Below are positions 33,037 to 41,496 of a stretch of 41,496 nucleotides of DNA, one piece after another (the stretch's first letter is position 1; each line of letters starts with the position of its first letter). The notes beneath the pieces were generated by a model, which searched no databases, was not told the origin of the DNA, and saw only the letters and a list, made by a program, of their open reading frames with translations. The DNA is from Polaromonas sp. AER18D-145 (GTDB lineage: Bacteria > Pseudomonadota > Gammaproteobacteria > Burkholderiales > Burkholderiaceae_C), in the NCBI RefSeq assembly GCF_002379095.1, contig NZ_NBZV01000043.1, positions 1 through 41,496 of the forward strand. Direction: 5' to 3'. The position numbers were made by a program, and so were the translations under genes.

Positions 33037-34179
33037 ATGGCGGAAGAAAGTGATCTCGAAAAAACCGAACCGGCCTCGCCCCGGCGTCTGGAAAAGGCGC
33101 GCGAGGAGGGGCAGGTCGCCCGGTCCCGGGAGCTGGTGACCTTTGTCATGCTGACCACGGGCGTTGGCGCCCTTTGGACCCTGGGAGACATGATAGGCGG
33201 GCATTTCGACAGCGCCCTGCGCAACGGCCTGCAATTCGAGCGGGCGTCGGCCTTCGATGCGTCACACATGATGGTGCAGGCAGGGACGGCCGTCCTGCAC
33301 GCGATGCAGGCGCTGATGCCGGTACTTCTCATGATGCTGGTGGCGGCGCTGGTGGCGCCGATGATGCTGGGCGGCTGGCTGCTCTCGGGTAAGTCACTGG
33401 CGCCCAATTTCTCCAAGTTGAATCCCGTGGCCGGCATCGGGCGCATGTTTTCGGCCGAGTCACTGGCCGAACTGGTCAAGACCATCGTCAAGTCGCTGCT
33501 GGTCGGCGGCGTGGCCTGGTGGGTCATCTCGGGCAAGCTCGATGCCATCATGGCCTTGATGAACGAGCCGGCGCGCGCTGCGCTGCCGCATGCCCTGTAT
33601 CTGGTGGTAGGCAGCTGTGCCCTGATCATCGCTTCGCTGCTGCTGGTGGCGCTCATCGATGTGCCCTACCAGCTGTGGAGCCATGCCCGCAAGCTGCGCA
33701 TGTCGCGCGAGGATTTGCGCCAGGAGCAGAAGGAAAGCGACGGTGATCCGCAGGTCAAGGCCCAGATCCGCAGGCAGCAGCAGCAAATGGCCAGGCGCCG
33801 CATGATGGCCGAGGTGCCCAAGGCCGACATCGTTGTCACCAACCCCACCCACTTTGCGGTCGCGCTGAAATACCACGACAAGGACATGCGCGCACCGCGC
33901 GTGGTTGCCAAAGGTTCCGACCTGGTGGCCCTGCGTATCCGCGCCATGGCGGAAGAACACAAGGTGCCGGTTCTGGAGGCGCCGCCTTTGACCCGGGCCC
34001 TGTTCCGTCACACCCAGCTGGGCGATGAAATCCCGGCCGCCCTGTATGCCGCCGTGGCCGAAGTGCTGGCTTGGGCCTACCAGCTGAACCGCGCCGGCAC
34101 GGATGGCGGCGCGCTGCCCCGCACCCCGCGTGACCTGCCGGTCCCCGAATCACTCGATCCTCTTGGAAGTCCCGCATGA
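33037..34179 (+). CDS. flhB: Flagellar export switch protein FlhB
   Basis: A 380-residue inner-membrane component of the flagellar type III export gate. It has an N-terminal EKTEPASPRRLEKAREEGQV, four hydrophobic segments (about 30-215) and a cytosolic domain with the self-cleaving NPTH at 269-272 (VVTNPTHFAVALKY), at the same positions as in enterobacterial FlhB. The ATG at 33037 has GGAG at 5-nt spacing; the overlapping TTG at 33034 is less likely. The 3' end overlaps flhA by ATGA. Confidence 0.97.
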   Translation: MAEESDLEKTEPASPRRLEKAREEGQVARSRELVTFVMLTTGVGALWTLGDMIGGHFDSALRNGLQFERASAFDASHMMVQAGTAVLHAMQALMPVLLMMLVAALVAPMMLGGWLLSGKSLAPNFSKLNPVAGIGRMFSAESLAELVKTIVKSLLVGGVAWWVISGKLDAIMALMNEPARAALPHALYLVVGSCALIIASLLLVALIDVPYQLWSHARKLRMSREDLRQEQKESDGDPQVKAQIRRQQQQMARRRMMAEVPKADIVVTNPTHFAVALKYHDKDMRAPRVVAKGSDLVALRIRAMAEEHKVPVLEAPPLTRALFRHTQLGDEIPAALYAAVAEVLAWAYQLNRAGTDGGALPRTPRDLPVPESLDPLGSPA

Positions 34180-36266
34180 CACTGGCGAATTCGTTGTTGC
34201 GTCTGCCCAGGCAGATGCTGGCCGGCAACCAGGGCAAGGGGCTGGTCGGCCCCATCCTGATCATCCTGATTCTAAGTATGATGGTGTTGCCGCTGCCGCC
34301 GTTTTTGCTGGACCTGCTGTTCACGTTCAATATCGCGCTGTCGATCATGGTGCTGCTGGTCAGCATGTACACCATGAAGGCGCTGGATTTTGCGGCTTTC
34401 CCAGCCGTGCTGCTGTTCACCACGCTGCTGCGGCTGTCGCTCAATGTCGCGTCCACCCGCGTGGTGCTGATGGAGGGCCATACGGGTCCGGATGCCGCCG
34501 GCAAGGTGATCGAGGCGTTCGGACATTTCCTGGTCGGCGGCAACTTTGCCGTGGGTGTCATGGTCTTCATCATCCTGGTCGTGATCAACTTCATGGTCAT
34601 CACCAAGGGCGCCGGGCGTATTGCCGAGGTGGGCGCTCGTTTCACGCTCGACGCGATGCCGGGCAAGCAGATGGCGATCGACGCGGACCTCAATGCCGGC
34701 CTGATTGGCGAAGACGTGGCGCGCAAGCGCCGTGCCGAAGTGGCACAGGAGGCCGACTTCTACGGTTCGATGGACGGCGCCAGCAAGTTCGTCCGCGGCG
34801 ACGCCGTTGCCGGCCTTCTCATCCTGGTGATCAACATCATTGGCGGCCTGATTGTCGGCATGGCCCAGCACGGCCTCGGTTTTTCGGAGGCCGCCACGAC
34901 CTACACCCTGCTGGCCATCGGCGACGGCCTGGTCGCGCAGATTCCGGCCCTGGTCATTTCCACCGCGGCGGGTGTCATCGTCTCACGCGTGACGACTGAC
35001 GAGGACGTGGGCGGTCAGCTCACCGGCCAGCTGTTTGCCAATCCCCAGGTCCTGTTCCTGACGGCGGGCGTGATTGGCCTGATGGGCTTGATCCCCGGCA
35101 TGCCGAACCTCGCCTTCCTGATCATTGCGGGCGGCCTGGTCTGGCTCGGCCGGCGGGTCACGCGAGGCGACGGGAAGCGCGCCGATGCCGCGGTGGCGGC
35201 GCCTGCGCCGGCGGTGAACGCCGTGGAGTCGCAGGAGGCCACGTGGGACGATGTGGCGCTGGTGGATCCGCTTGGCCTTGAGGTGGGCTACCGCTTGATT
35301 TCCCTGGTGGACAAAACCCAGAACGGCGAGTTGCTGGGGCGCATCAAAAGCATACGTAAAAAATTCGCGCAGGACATTGGCTTCCTGGTGCCCGTGGTGC
35401 ACATCCGCGACAACCTCGAAATCAAGCCGAACGCGTATGTGGTCAAACTCAAGGGCGTACAGATCGGCCAGGGCGAGGCGTTCCCCGGGCAGTGGATGGC
35501 CATCAACCCGGGTCAGGTCAGTGCCACCCTTCCAGGAACGCAGACGCGGGACCCGGCCTTCGGCCTGCCGGCGATCTGGATCGACAGCAGCCTGCGCGAG
35601 CAGGCCCAGATTTACGGCTATACGGTTGTGGATGCCAGCACGGTTGTCGCGACCCACCTCAATCACCTGATTCACGCGCACGCCGCCGAGCTGCTGGGGC
35701 GGCAGGAAGTCCAGCAACTGCTTGATCGCATCGGGAAAGAGTCGCCCATGCTCATTCAGGATCTGGTTCCCAAGACCCTGACCCTCACGACGCTGCAGAA
35801 GGTGCTCCAGAACCTGCTCGACGAGAGCGTGCCCATCCGCGACATGCGCACCATTCTTGATGTGCTCGCCGAGCACGCACCGACGGTGACAGACACCACG
35901 GAGCTGACGTCGCTGATCCGGCTGGCGCTGGGCCGTGCGATTGTCCAGCAGATTTTCCCGGGCAACGAGGAGCTGCAGGTGATAGGCCTCGACAGCTCGC
36001 TGGATCGTGTTTTGCTGCAGGCGCTGACCAACAGCAGTGGTCTTGAGCCGGGCCTGGCTGACAGCCTGCTGAGGGAAACCCAGCTGGCCATGGACCGCCA
36101 GTCGCAGTTGGGTCTGGCGCCCGTGCTGGTGGTTCAGCACCCGTTGCGTGTGTTGCTGGCCCGCTTTCTGCGCCGCAGCCTGCCGCAGCTCAAGGTGCTT
36201 TCCCACGCTGAGATACCCGACACCCGCACCATCAAGGTGACTGCCACCATTGGAGGAAAAGCATGA
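34176..36266 (+). CDS. flhA: Flagellar export protein FlhA
   Basis: A 696-residue export-gate protein with about eight N-terminal membrane helices, the conserved FAAFPAVLLFTTLLRLSLNV and the cytosolic FHIPEP-type loop (GRIAEVGARFTLDAMPGKQM, ADLNAGLIGEDVARKRR). A large C-terminal domain (from about 345) docks chaperone-substrate complexes. Length is typical. It overlaps both flhB and flhF by 4 bp. Confidence 0.97.
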   Translation: MTLANSLLRLPRQMLAGNQGKGLVGPILIILILSMMVLPLPPFLLDLLFTFNIALSIMVLLVSMYTMKALDFAAFPAVLLFTTLLRLSLNVASTRVVLMEGHTGPDAAGKVIEAFGHFLVGGNFAVGVMVFIILVVINFMVITKGAGRIAEVGARFTLDAMPGKQMAIDADLNAGLIGEDVARKRRAEVAQEADFYGSMDGASKFVRGDAVAGLLILVINIIGGLIVGMAQHGLGFSEAATTYTLLAIGDGLVAQIPALVISTAAGVIVSRVTTDEDVGGQLTGQLFANPQVLFLTAGVIGLMGLIPGMPNLAFLIIAGGLVWLGRRVTRGDGKRADAAVAAPAPAVNAVESQEATWDDVALVDPLGLEVGYRLISLVDKTQNGELLGRIKSIRKKFAQDIGFLVPVVHIRDNLEIKPNAYVVKLKGVQIGQGEAFPGQWMAINPGQVSATLPGTQTRDPAFGLPAIWIDSSLREQAQIYGYTVVDASTVVATHLNHLIHAHAAELLGRQEVQQLLDRIGKESPMLIQDLVPKTLTLTTLQKVLQNLLDESVPIRDMRTILDVLAEHAPTVTDTTELTSLIRLALGRAIVQQIFPGNEELQVIGLDSSLDRVLLQALTNSSGLEPGLADSLLRETQLAMDRQSQLGLAPVLVVQHPLRVLLARFLRRSLPQLKVLSHAEIPDTRTIKVTATIGGKA

Positions 36267-38668
36267 CTACCCATCTAACACCCGGCACCCAGAACTATCG
36301 TTTTACAGCGCCATCCAGCCGTGAGGCGCTGCGCCTGGTCCGCGAGGCACTGGGCCCCGACGCCATAGTCCTGTCCAACCGCGTGACGGCAGACGGCGTT
36401 GAGGTGGTGGCGACCATGGACGGCCTCGTCGCGAGGGACGCGGCCCCGGTGGCGCCGCTGCCGGTACCGCTCCCGCCTCCGGCCCTTCCCCTGCAGGCGG
36501 TGGCGCCACTGCCGTTGCCGGCTCTGGACGACGGCAACAGCCTGCTGCGGGAAATTCACTCGATGCGCGGGATGATCGAAGAGCAGCTTGCCGGCATGGC
36601 CTGGAACGAGCATCAAAGGCGTGACCCGGTGCGTGGGCACTTGCTGCGCACACTGCTGGGCGCAGGCTTCAGTGCACGCCTGGCCAAGGACATTCTGGAA
36701 GACCTGCCAACAGGTCTGAGCCATGCCTGCGGCATGGACCATGCCAGGGCGGAGCTGGCACGCCGCCTCCCCGTGCTGGAAGACGAAAACACACTGATGG
36801 ACGAGGGTGGTGTTTATGCCCTGATGGGCCCGACAGGCGTCGGCAAGACCACCACGACCGCCAAGCTGGCCGCGCGTTGCGTCCTGCATTTCGGTGCAGA
36901 CAAGCTGGCGCTGGTGACCACCGATAGCTACCGGATTGGCGCCTACGAGCAACTGCGAATTTATGGCCAGATCCTCGGTGTATCGGTGCATGCGGTCAAG
37001 GATGCGGCTGACCTGGCGCATGTATTGGCAGGTTTGCGCGACAAACACATGGTGCTGATCGACACCGTGGGCATGAGCCAGCGCGACCGGGCCGTGTCCG
37101 ACCAGATCGCCATGCTTGGCGGTGCCAGCCGGCCTGTCAAGCGCCTGTTGCTGCTCAATGCCTCCAGCCATGGCGATACGCTCAATGAGGTGGTCGAGGC
37201 CTACCGCCATGGCGGCAAGTCGGCGAAGGGGTCCGATCTGGCGGGGTGCATTTTCACCAAGGTGGACGAGGCCACCCACCCCGGTGTGCTGGTGGACATG
37301 GCCATTCGCCACCAGTTGCCAGTGCACTACATTTCCAGCGGACAGAAGGTTCCCGAGCACCTGATGCTGGTTGATCGTCTGGCGTTGGTGGACAGTGTGT
37401 TCCATGCCAAAAGCCGAAGCGCCTTGTTCGTGCCCGGCGAGGCAGATCTTGACGAGCGGCCAGCGCCTCTGAGCAACGAGGCCGAAGTGGCTGCGGCAGA
37501 GGCTGTCAACGAACGCTTGCGCACGCAATGCCAGCAACTGATTCGGGCGCTGACCCACAACGCCCAGGAACTGGCGTCCAATGCCAGCGCGCTTGCCCAT
37601 GGCCAGATCGGCTTTGAGGAAACCCGCGCGCTCTGGCGCAAGCTTGGCGACGCCAAGCTTGGGGAGCAGGCCATTAGTCAGACATTGCACTCCCAGGCTT
37701 TGACCGACATCTATGCCGACTGCAGCGACTATGTCCTGGCCGTGACTGGTGATACCAGCCTCGCAGGCGAGGACGACGCAGACCCCCGGGTGCTCACCAG
37801 CACCGTGCTGTTGTCGGATCGCACTGGCCGGCCCTTCGCTGCACCGCAGCAGATTCTGGCTGGTCCGGGGCAGGCTGGCATTTCGCTGCCGGGCGACTGG
37901 GCACAAAAATCCGGAAAACCGCTTGTCCATTTGCTGGCCCGCCTCCCTGGCGCCGCGCTGATCGAACAGTGGCGGTCCAGCGGAAATCAATGGGCGGCAT
38001 CTGCAACCGCCGCCCTTCGCATCCTGGACACAGGAAATGGAACGCCAGGAACACTCGCCAAGCTGGCTGCCGGGCTGACCTTCAGTGCGCCGCAAGCGAC
38101 GACATATCGCAGAAAACCGGCGTGGGTGTCGGTGGCAGAAGCGCAGGTTGTTGTCCGGCCTCCCGTCGGGGACGATGCGCCGGGCGCGCAGGCAGTGGTT
38201 TCCAGTCTGCGCTGCGTGGTGCGGCGCATTGTCGACGTGGACAGCGGCAAACCGCTGGCGCACAGCTACATGCTGGCCAGCAACGGCATCCAGGCGACAG
38301 CACTGCAAGTGGCGAAGTGGCCCGGCTGGCGGATCGCGGCCGAGCCGTATTTCAAACTGCTCAAGCAGGGCATCGGGCAGCTCGCGAGTGATGTCCAGCC
38401 AGACGACGCGACCATGCGCAAACAATGGCTGATTGCCGGGCAGGTTTCAACCACGGTTTTTCGCCTGCAGTATGTGCAGGACGCCTGGGCTGACGCGGCA
38501 CGCAAGGTGCTGGCGCGGCTGGCTGGACGATCGGTGCGCCCGGGCCGACCGGTGCCGGGCCCGGTGCTGCTGGAAGGCCTGAGCAAATTCTTTGTGCTGC
38601 TCGACGCGCTGGAGTCCGACGGCGCCGATCTCTCGCCCCAGCCCCGCAGGGTGACGGCGCAGGCATGA
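36263..38668 (+). CDS. flhF: Flagellar GTPase FlhF with a long C-terminal extension
   Basis: FlhF is an SRP-type GTPase that sets flagellar placement or number. Here it is 801 residues, while typical FlhF is about 370-500. Order: N-terminal domain with SREALRLVREALGPDAIVLS, a Pro/Leu-rich linker (about 58-90), helical N domain, and G domain from about 185. The G domain has the P-loop GPTGVGKT (189-196), DSYRIGAYEQL, DTVGMSQRD, FTKVDEATHPG and SSGQKVPEHL. After about residue 390 come some 410 residues with no membrane segment and no domain I recognise. This tail starts with a helical part (NERLRTQCQQLIRALTHNAQ) and is later mixed alpha/beta. It overlaps flhA by ATGA and precedes flhG by 10 bp. 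Confidence 0.92.
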   Translation: MTTHLTPGTQNYRFTAPSSREALRLVREALGPDAIVLSNRVTADGVEVVATMDGLVARDAAPVAPLPVPLPPPALPLQAVAPLPLPALDDGNSLLREIHSMRGMIEEQLAGMAWNEHQRRDPVRGHLLRTLLGAGFSARLAKDILEDLPTGLSHACGMDHARAELARRLPVLEDENTLMDEGGVYALMGPTGVGKTTTTAKLAARCVLHFGADKLALVTTDSYRIGAYEQLRIYGQILGVSVHAVKDAADLAHVLAGLRDKHMVLIDTVGMSQRDRAVSDQIAMLGGASRPVKRLLLLNASSHGDTLNEVVEAYRHGGKSAKGSDLAGCIFTKVDEATHPGVLVDMAIRHQLPVHYISSGQKVPEHLMLVDRLALVDSVFHAKSRSALFVPGEADLDERPAPLSNEAEVAAAEAVNERLRTQCQQLIRALTHNAQELASNASALAHGQIGFEETRALWRKLGDAKLGEQAISQTLHSQALTDIYADCSDYVLAVTGDTSLAGEDDADPRVLTSTVLLSDRTGRPFAAPQQILAGPGQAGISLPGDWAQKSGKPLVHLLARLPGAALIEQWRSSGNQWAASATAALRILDTGNGTPGTLAKLAAGLTFSAPQATTYRRKPAWVSVAEAQVVVRPPVGDDAPGAQAVVSSLRCVVRRIVDVDSGKPLAHSYMLASNGIQATALQVAKWPGWRIAAEPYFKLLKQGIGQLASDVQPDDATMRKQWLIAGQVSTTVFRLQYVQDAWADAARKVLARLAGRSVRPGRPVPGPVLLEGLSKFFVLLDALESDGADLSPQPRRVTAQA

Positions 38669-38678
38669 GGAATCTACC

Positions 38679-39377
38679 GTGAAGCAAGTGATTGCCGATC
38701 AGGCGGATGGCCTGCGGCGCCTGATGGCTGGCAGCAGCGGGCGGCTGGTGGCTGTGGTGGGCAGCGGGCCGGCTGTGGGCGCCACAAGCGTTACGCTGAA
38801 CCTGGCGGCAGCGCTGATGCAGCAGGGCAAGGATGTGCTGCTGCTCGACGAGCGCAGCGCCTTGGATTCCACCCCGGCCCTGCGCCAGGGACGGCTGGTG
38901 TTGGTCGACACCGTGCTTGACAAGGATGGCGCACTTTCACCGCTGGCTGCCCAGGCAGACCATGTTTTCGTGGTGTTGCAGCCCAATGCGGCGTCCATCA
39001 CGGCGGCTTATGTCTGTATCAAGCGGCTTTGCCACGCGCATGCGTTGCAGCACATGCGCGTGCTGGTCAATCATGCGGCCGGTGCGGCGGAGGCGCAGCG
39101 CATTCTGTCGAACCTCGCGCTGACAGGGAACCGCTATCTTGCCGTGGCGCTGGAGCCCGCCGGGTGTGTCAGGGCGGACCCGCGTTTGCCCCAGGCGCAG
39201 CGACTGAACCTGACGGTTGTTGAGGCATTTCCGACAAGTCCTGCAGCAATGGATTTTTGCCGGATCGCAGCTGATTTTCTGCATTGGCCCCAGCCGCCAC
39301 GGGGTGGCCATGCGCCGTGGCTGGCTCGCGCTCCAGTGTTCATGCAGGGCGAAAGTCCCATGCTGGAGGTGCATTGA
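38679..39377 (+). CDS. flhG: FlhG/FleN-like protein with degenerate ATPase motifs
   Basis: A 232-residue MinD/ParA-like protein in the FlhG position. The N-terminal helix keeps the DQAxxLR motif (DQADGLR, 7-13) known to stimulate FlhF GTPase. The deviant P-loop, normally GKGGVGKT, reads GSGPAVGATS, so both lysines are missing (Ser29, Ala35). The LDADLG motif reads LLDERSA. About 50-60 residues usually found between it and Walker B (VLVDTV) are absent. The C-terminal amphipathic region is unclear. It is probably unable to hydrolyse ATP. The GTG start has GAGGA about 7 bases upstream. Identity as FlhG rests on position and the N-terminal motif. Confidence 0.82.
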   Translation: MKQVIADQADGLRRLMAGSSGRLVAVVGSGPAVGATSVTLNLAAALMQQGKDVLLLDERSALDSTPALRQGRLVLVDTVLDKDGALSPLAAQADHVFVVLQPNAASITAAYVCIKRLCHAHALQHMRVLVNHAAGAAEAQRILSNLALTGNRYLAVALEPAGCVRADPRLPQAQRLNLTVVEAFPTSPAAMDFCRIAADFLHWPQPPRGGHAPWLARAPVFMQGESPMLEVH

Positions 39378-39432
39378 TGCGGCTGCCGAATTCCGAGTTC
39401 CACGAGTGTTAAAAATGCAGGAGGGTTCCTCG

Positions 39433-40188
39433 ATGTACACATCCCAGGGAAAAATCGAAAAGTCCGGCCCGTCTGACTTGCTGATGCAGTACGCGCCGCT
39501 GGTGCGACGCCTGGCCCTGCAGCTGATTGCCAAGTTGCCGGCCAGCGTCGAGTTGGACGACCTGATCCAGGTGGGCATGATGGGGCTGCTCGATGCCGGC
39601 AATCGCTACAAGGACGATCAGGGAGCCAAATTTGAAACCTATGCCAGTCAGCGTATTCGCGGCGCGATGCTCGATGAGCTGCGTGCCAATGACTGGGTGT
39701 CGCGTGGTTTGCGGCAGTCCTCCCGCGGTGTTGCCCGGGCGGTCCAGGCCCAGGAACAAAAACTGGGTCGGCCGGCCACTGAAGGCGAAATTGCCCGGGA
39801 ATTGGAGCTCTCGCTCGACGCCTATCAGCACCTGCTGCAGGAGATCCAGGGTTGCCAGCTGGTCTATTACGACGACTTTGACCAGGGCGATCAGGAGAAC
39901 AGCTTTCTGGACCGGCAAGCCCTGGGTGCCCAAAGCCTGGCCGACGAACCGCTGACACAGCTGCTCAGAGGCGACTTTCGCCGCCAGTTGATCGAAGCCA
40001 TCGAACTCATGCCCGAGCGAGAGCGCCTGTTGCTCAGTTTGTATTACGACGAAGAACTGAATCTGCGGGAAATTGGCGCTGTGCTGGAGGTGACACAGTC
40101 GCGGGTTTGCCAGCTCCACAGCCAGGCCATCAGCCGCCTGCGCGCCAGTCTGGGCGACTCGCTGGATGCCCTGAAGAACTCCCTTTAA
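39433..40188 (+). CDS. fliA: Flagellar sigma factor FliA (sigma-28)
   Basis: A 251-residue sigma factor for late flagellar and chemotaxis genes. Region 2 is [20 protein letters not shown] to [19 protein letters not shown], region 3 is [19 protein letters not shown], and region 4 is [20 protein letters not shown], then [22 protein letters not shown] 39433 has GGAGGG seven bases upstream; the in-frame ATG at 39415 would swallow this site. It is 55 bp after flhG. Confidence 0.96.
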   Translation: MYTSQGKIEKSGPSDLLMQYAPLVRRLALQLIAKLPASVELDDLIQVGMMGLLDAGNRYKDDQGAKFETYASQRIRGAMLDELRANDWVSRGLRQSSRGVARAVQAQEQKLGRPATEGEIARELELSLDAYQHLLQEIQGCQLVYYDDFDQGDQENSFLDRQALGAQSLADEPLTQLLRGDFRRQLIEAIELMPERERLLLSLYYDEELNLREIGAVLEVTQSRVCQLHSQAISRLRASLGDSLDALKNSL

Positions 40189-40255
40189 GCAGGCTGCGAG
40201 CGGTCTGCGAATAACCCATCAACCATCCCGAGTGCATGTCAAAGAAAGGCCTATA

Positions 40256-41496
40256 GTGCGCAGCAATTTTCCCGTGACGATGACCGAGTACGAACTTCCG
40301 GAGGATGCCACGCTGGTTTCCAGGACGGATCTACAGGGTCGCATTACCTATGCCAACCCTGCGTTTGTGGAGGTTAGCAATTTCACCAAAGAAGAGCTGA
40401 TTGGAAGCGCGCATAACATCGTGCGCCATCCCGACATGCCGGAAGAAGCGTTTGCAGATCTCTGGACCACGCTGGGCAGGGGACTCTCCTGGACCGGCCT
40501 TGTCAAAAACCGGCGCAAAAACGGCGATTTCTACTGGGTGCTTGCCAACGTGACACCGATTCAGGTCGACGGCAGGACACAGGGGTTTATGTCGGTGCGC
40601 AGCAAGCCGGAACGGAGCCAGATCCTCGAAGCCGAGCAAATCTACCGACAAATCAGGGAAGGCGCGTCAGCGCATTTGACCATTCGGCAGGGCAGCGTGG
40701 TGCGGCGCGGCTGGCGCGATGTCCTCACCTTGGTCAGGCTTGTTTCGATCCGGAAACGGATCGCATGGACCACGGGCATGGGTGCTGCATGGGCGCTGCT
40801 TCTGGGGGCATTGGGCTGGTGGCAGGCAAGCGCGCTGGTCAAGACCGCAGGAGAACCCAGCTGGTTGCCGGCGCTGATCGCAGCGGCGTGCGGGCTGGCG
40901 GCGCTTGCATTGGCAGGGTTCGGCTATTTCATTGTGCAGACAATCCTGAAACCCCTGGACAAGGCCAGTGGGGTGGCGCATGCCATTGCCGGTGGTGCCT
41001 TGCTTCTCAAATTTCCGACGGCGGCCACCGATGAGACCGGGCAGTTGATGCGCGCGCTCAATCAGATGAGCGCCAACCTTGTGGCCGTGGTATCCGATGT
41101 GAGTGCCAACGTTGGCTCCATTGCAACGGCCGCTACCGAAATCGCCGCCGGCAACCACGACCTGTCGTCCCGGACCGAAGAGCAGGCCAGCTCCCTGGAA
41201 GAGACCGCCGCGTCGATGGAAGAGCTGACCAGCACCGTCAAACAAAACGCCGACAACGCCCGCCAGGCCAACCAGCTGGCGGTGACCGCCTCCAGCGTGG
41301 CCGTCAAGGGCGGCAGCGTGGTCGCCGAAGTGGTGGGCACCATGGGGGCCATCAACGCCTCGTCCAGAAAGATCGTCGACATCATCGGCGTGATCGACGG
41401 CATCGCCTTCCAGACCAATATTCTTGCTCTGAACGCCGCGGTCGAAGCGGCCCGGGCCGGGGAACAAGGCAGAGGCTTTGCGGTGGTGGCCGCTGA
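40256..41496 (+). CDS. aer: Aer-type PAS methyl-accepting chemotaxis receptor (3' truncated)
   Basis: At least 413 residues, cut by the window end. An N-terminal PAS domain (about 8-120: [25 protein letters not shown]) is of the Aer energy/oxygen-taxis type, expected to bind FAD. Two hydrophobic segments follow (about 171-192, 204-230), then HAMP-like sequence and a methyl-accepting domain ([40 protein letters not shown]). The frame stops just after the hairpin tip. The GTG at 40256 has AAAGG 7 bases upstream and gives the typical start (MRSNFPVT). ATG 40280 is a weaker alternative. It is 67 bp after fliA. Confidence 0.92.
   Translation, partial: MRSNFPVTMTEYELPEDATLVSRTDLQGRITYANPAFVEVSNFTKEELIGSAHNIVRHPDMPEEAFADLWTTLGRGLSWTGLVKNRRKNGDFYWVLANVTPIQVDGRTQGFMSVRSKPERSQILEAEQIYRQIREGASAHLTIRQGSVVRRGWRDVLTLVRLVSIRKRIAWTTGMGAAWALLLGALGWWQASALVKTAGEPSWLPALIAAACGLAALALAGFGYFIVQTILKPLDKASGVAHAIAGGALLLKFPTAATDETGQLMRALNQMSANLVAVVSDVSANVGSIATAATEIAAGNHDLSSRTEEQASSLEETAASMEELTSTVKQNADNARQANQLAVTASSVAVKGGSVVAEVVGTMGAINASSRKIVDIIGVIDGIAFQTNILALNAAVEAARAGEQGRGFAVVAA

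Noticed and set aside
36275..38425. 716-codon open frame on the minus strand opposite flhF
   Set aside because: It is a shadow of the flhF frame. The plus-strand frame carries full GTPase motifs and has overlapping neighbours.
40189..40255. Sigma-28 promoter for the Aer-type gene
   Set aside because: No TAAA-N15-GCCGATAA-like pair is visible in the 67-bp gap. Cotranscription with fliA is simpler.

Overview
The window looks like chromosomal DNA of a betaproteobacterium, order Burkholderiales and most probably family Comamonadaceae (Polaromonas/Rhodoferax-like). This is inferred from three things: the gene order cheR-cheD-cheB-cheY-cheZ-flhB-flhA-flhF-flhG-fliA, the two-subunit glycyl-tRNA synthetase with its gmhB-plsC neighbours, and several families of short palindromic repeats that I associate with this family. 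GC content is high, apart from a few AT-rich promoter regions. No rRNA, tRNA, CRISPR array, transposase or phage gene was seen.

Left part (1-16.6 kb), housekeeping and catabolism. It opens with the start of a glycine-rich protein (minus strand, cut by the window edge) and a class III adenylate cyclase fused to TolB-like and TPR regions. A minus-strand phenylalanine/tyrosine operon (hpd, phhA) follows, with a divergent Lrp/AsnC regulator and a likely operator between them. Next are a GNAT acetyltransferase, corC-lnt (envelope), a minus-strand transporter plus D-aminoacylase-type deacylase pair, and a plus-strand run glyQ-glyS-gmhB-plsC-M48-type metalloprotease. Short dispersed repeats are common here, and several lie inside coding frames.

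Middle part (16.7-29 kb), sensory genes. It holds an Rcp1-like single-domain response regulator, a very large multi-PAS/GAF histidine kinase, a response regulator with an N-terminal excisionase-type HTH, and a second PAS histidine kinase. Three tandem paralogues follow, each a degenerate EAL domain joined to an HDOD domain. Both response regulator genes have AT-rich upstream DNA with a 9-bp direct-repeat period.

Right part (29.1-41.5 kb), chemotaxis and flagellar assembly, in tightly packed same-strand genes with ATGA overlaps: cheR, cheD, cheB, cheY, cheZ, flhB, flhA, flhF, flhG, fliA, and a truncated Aer-type receptor. The unusual part is the FlhF/FlhG pair. FlhF carries about 400 extra residues after its GTPase domain. 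FlhG has lost the P-loop lysines and part of the MinD fold but keeps the N-terminal motif expected to act on FlhF. cheA and cheW are not in the window. The block next to cheR is taken by the EAL/HDOD triplet and the kinases, which suggests an accessory signalling layer feeding the motility system.
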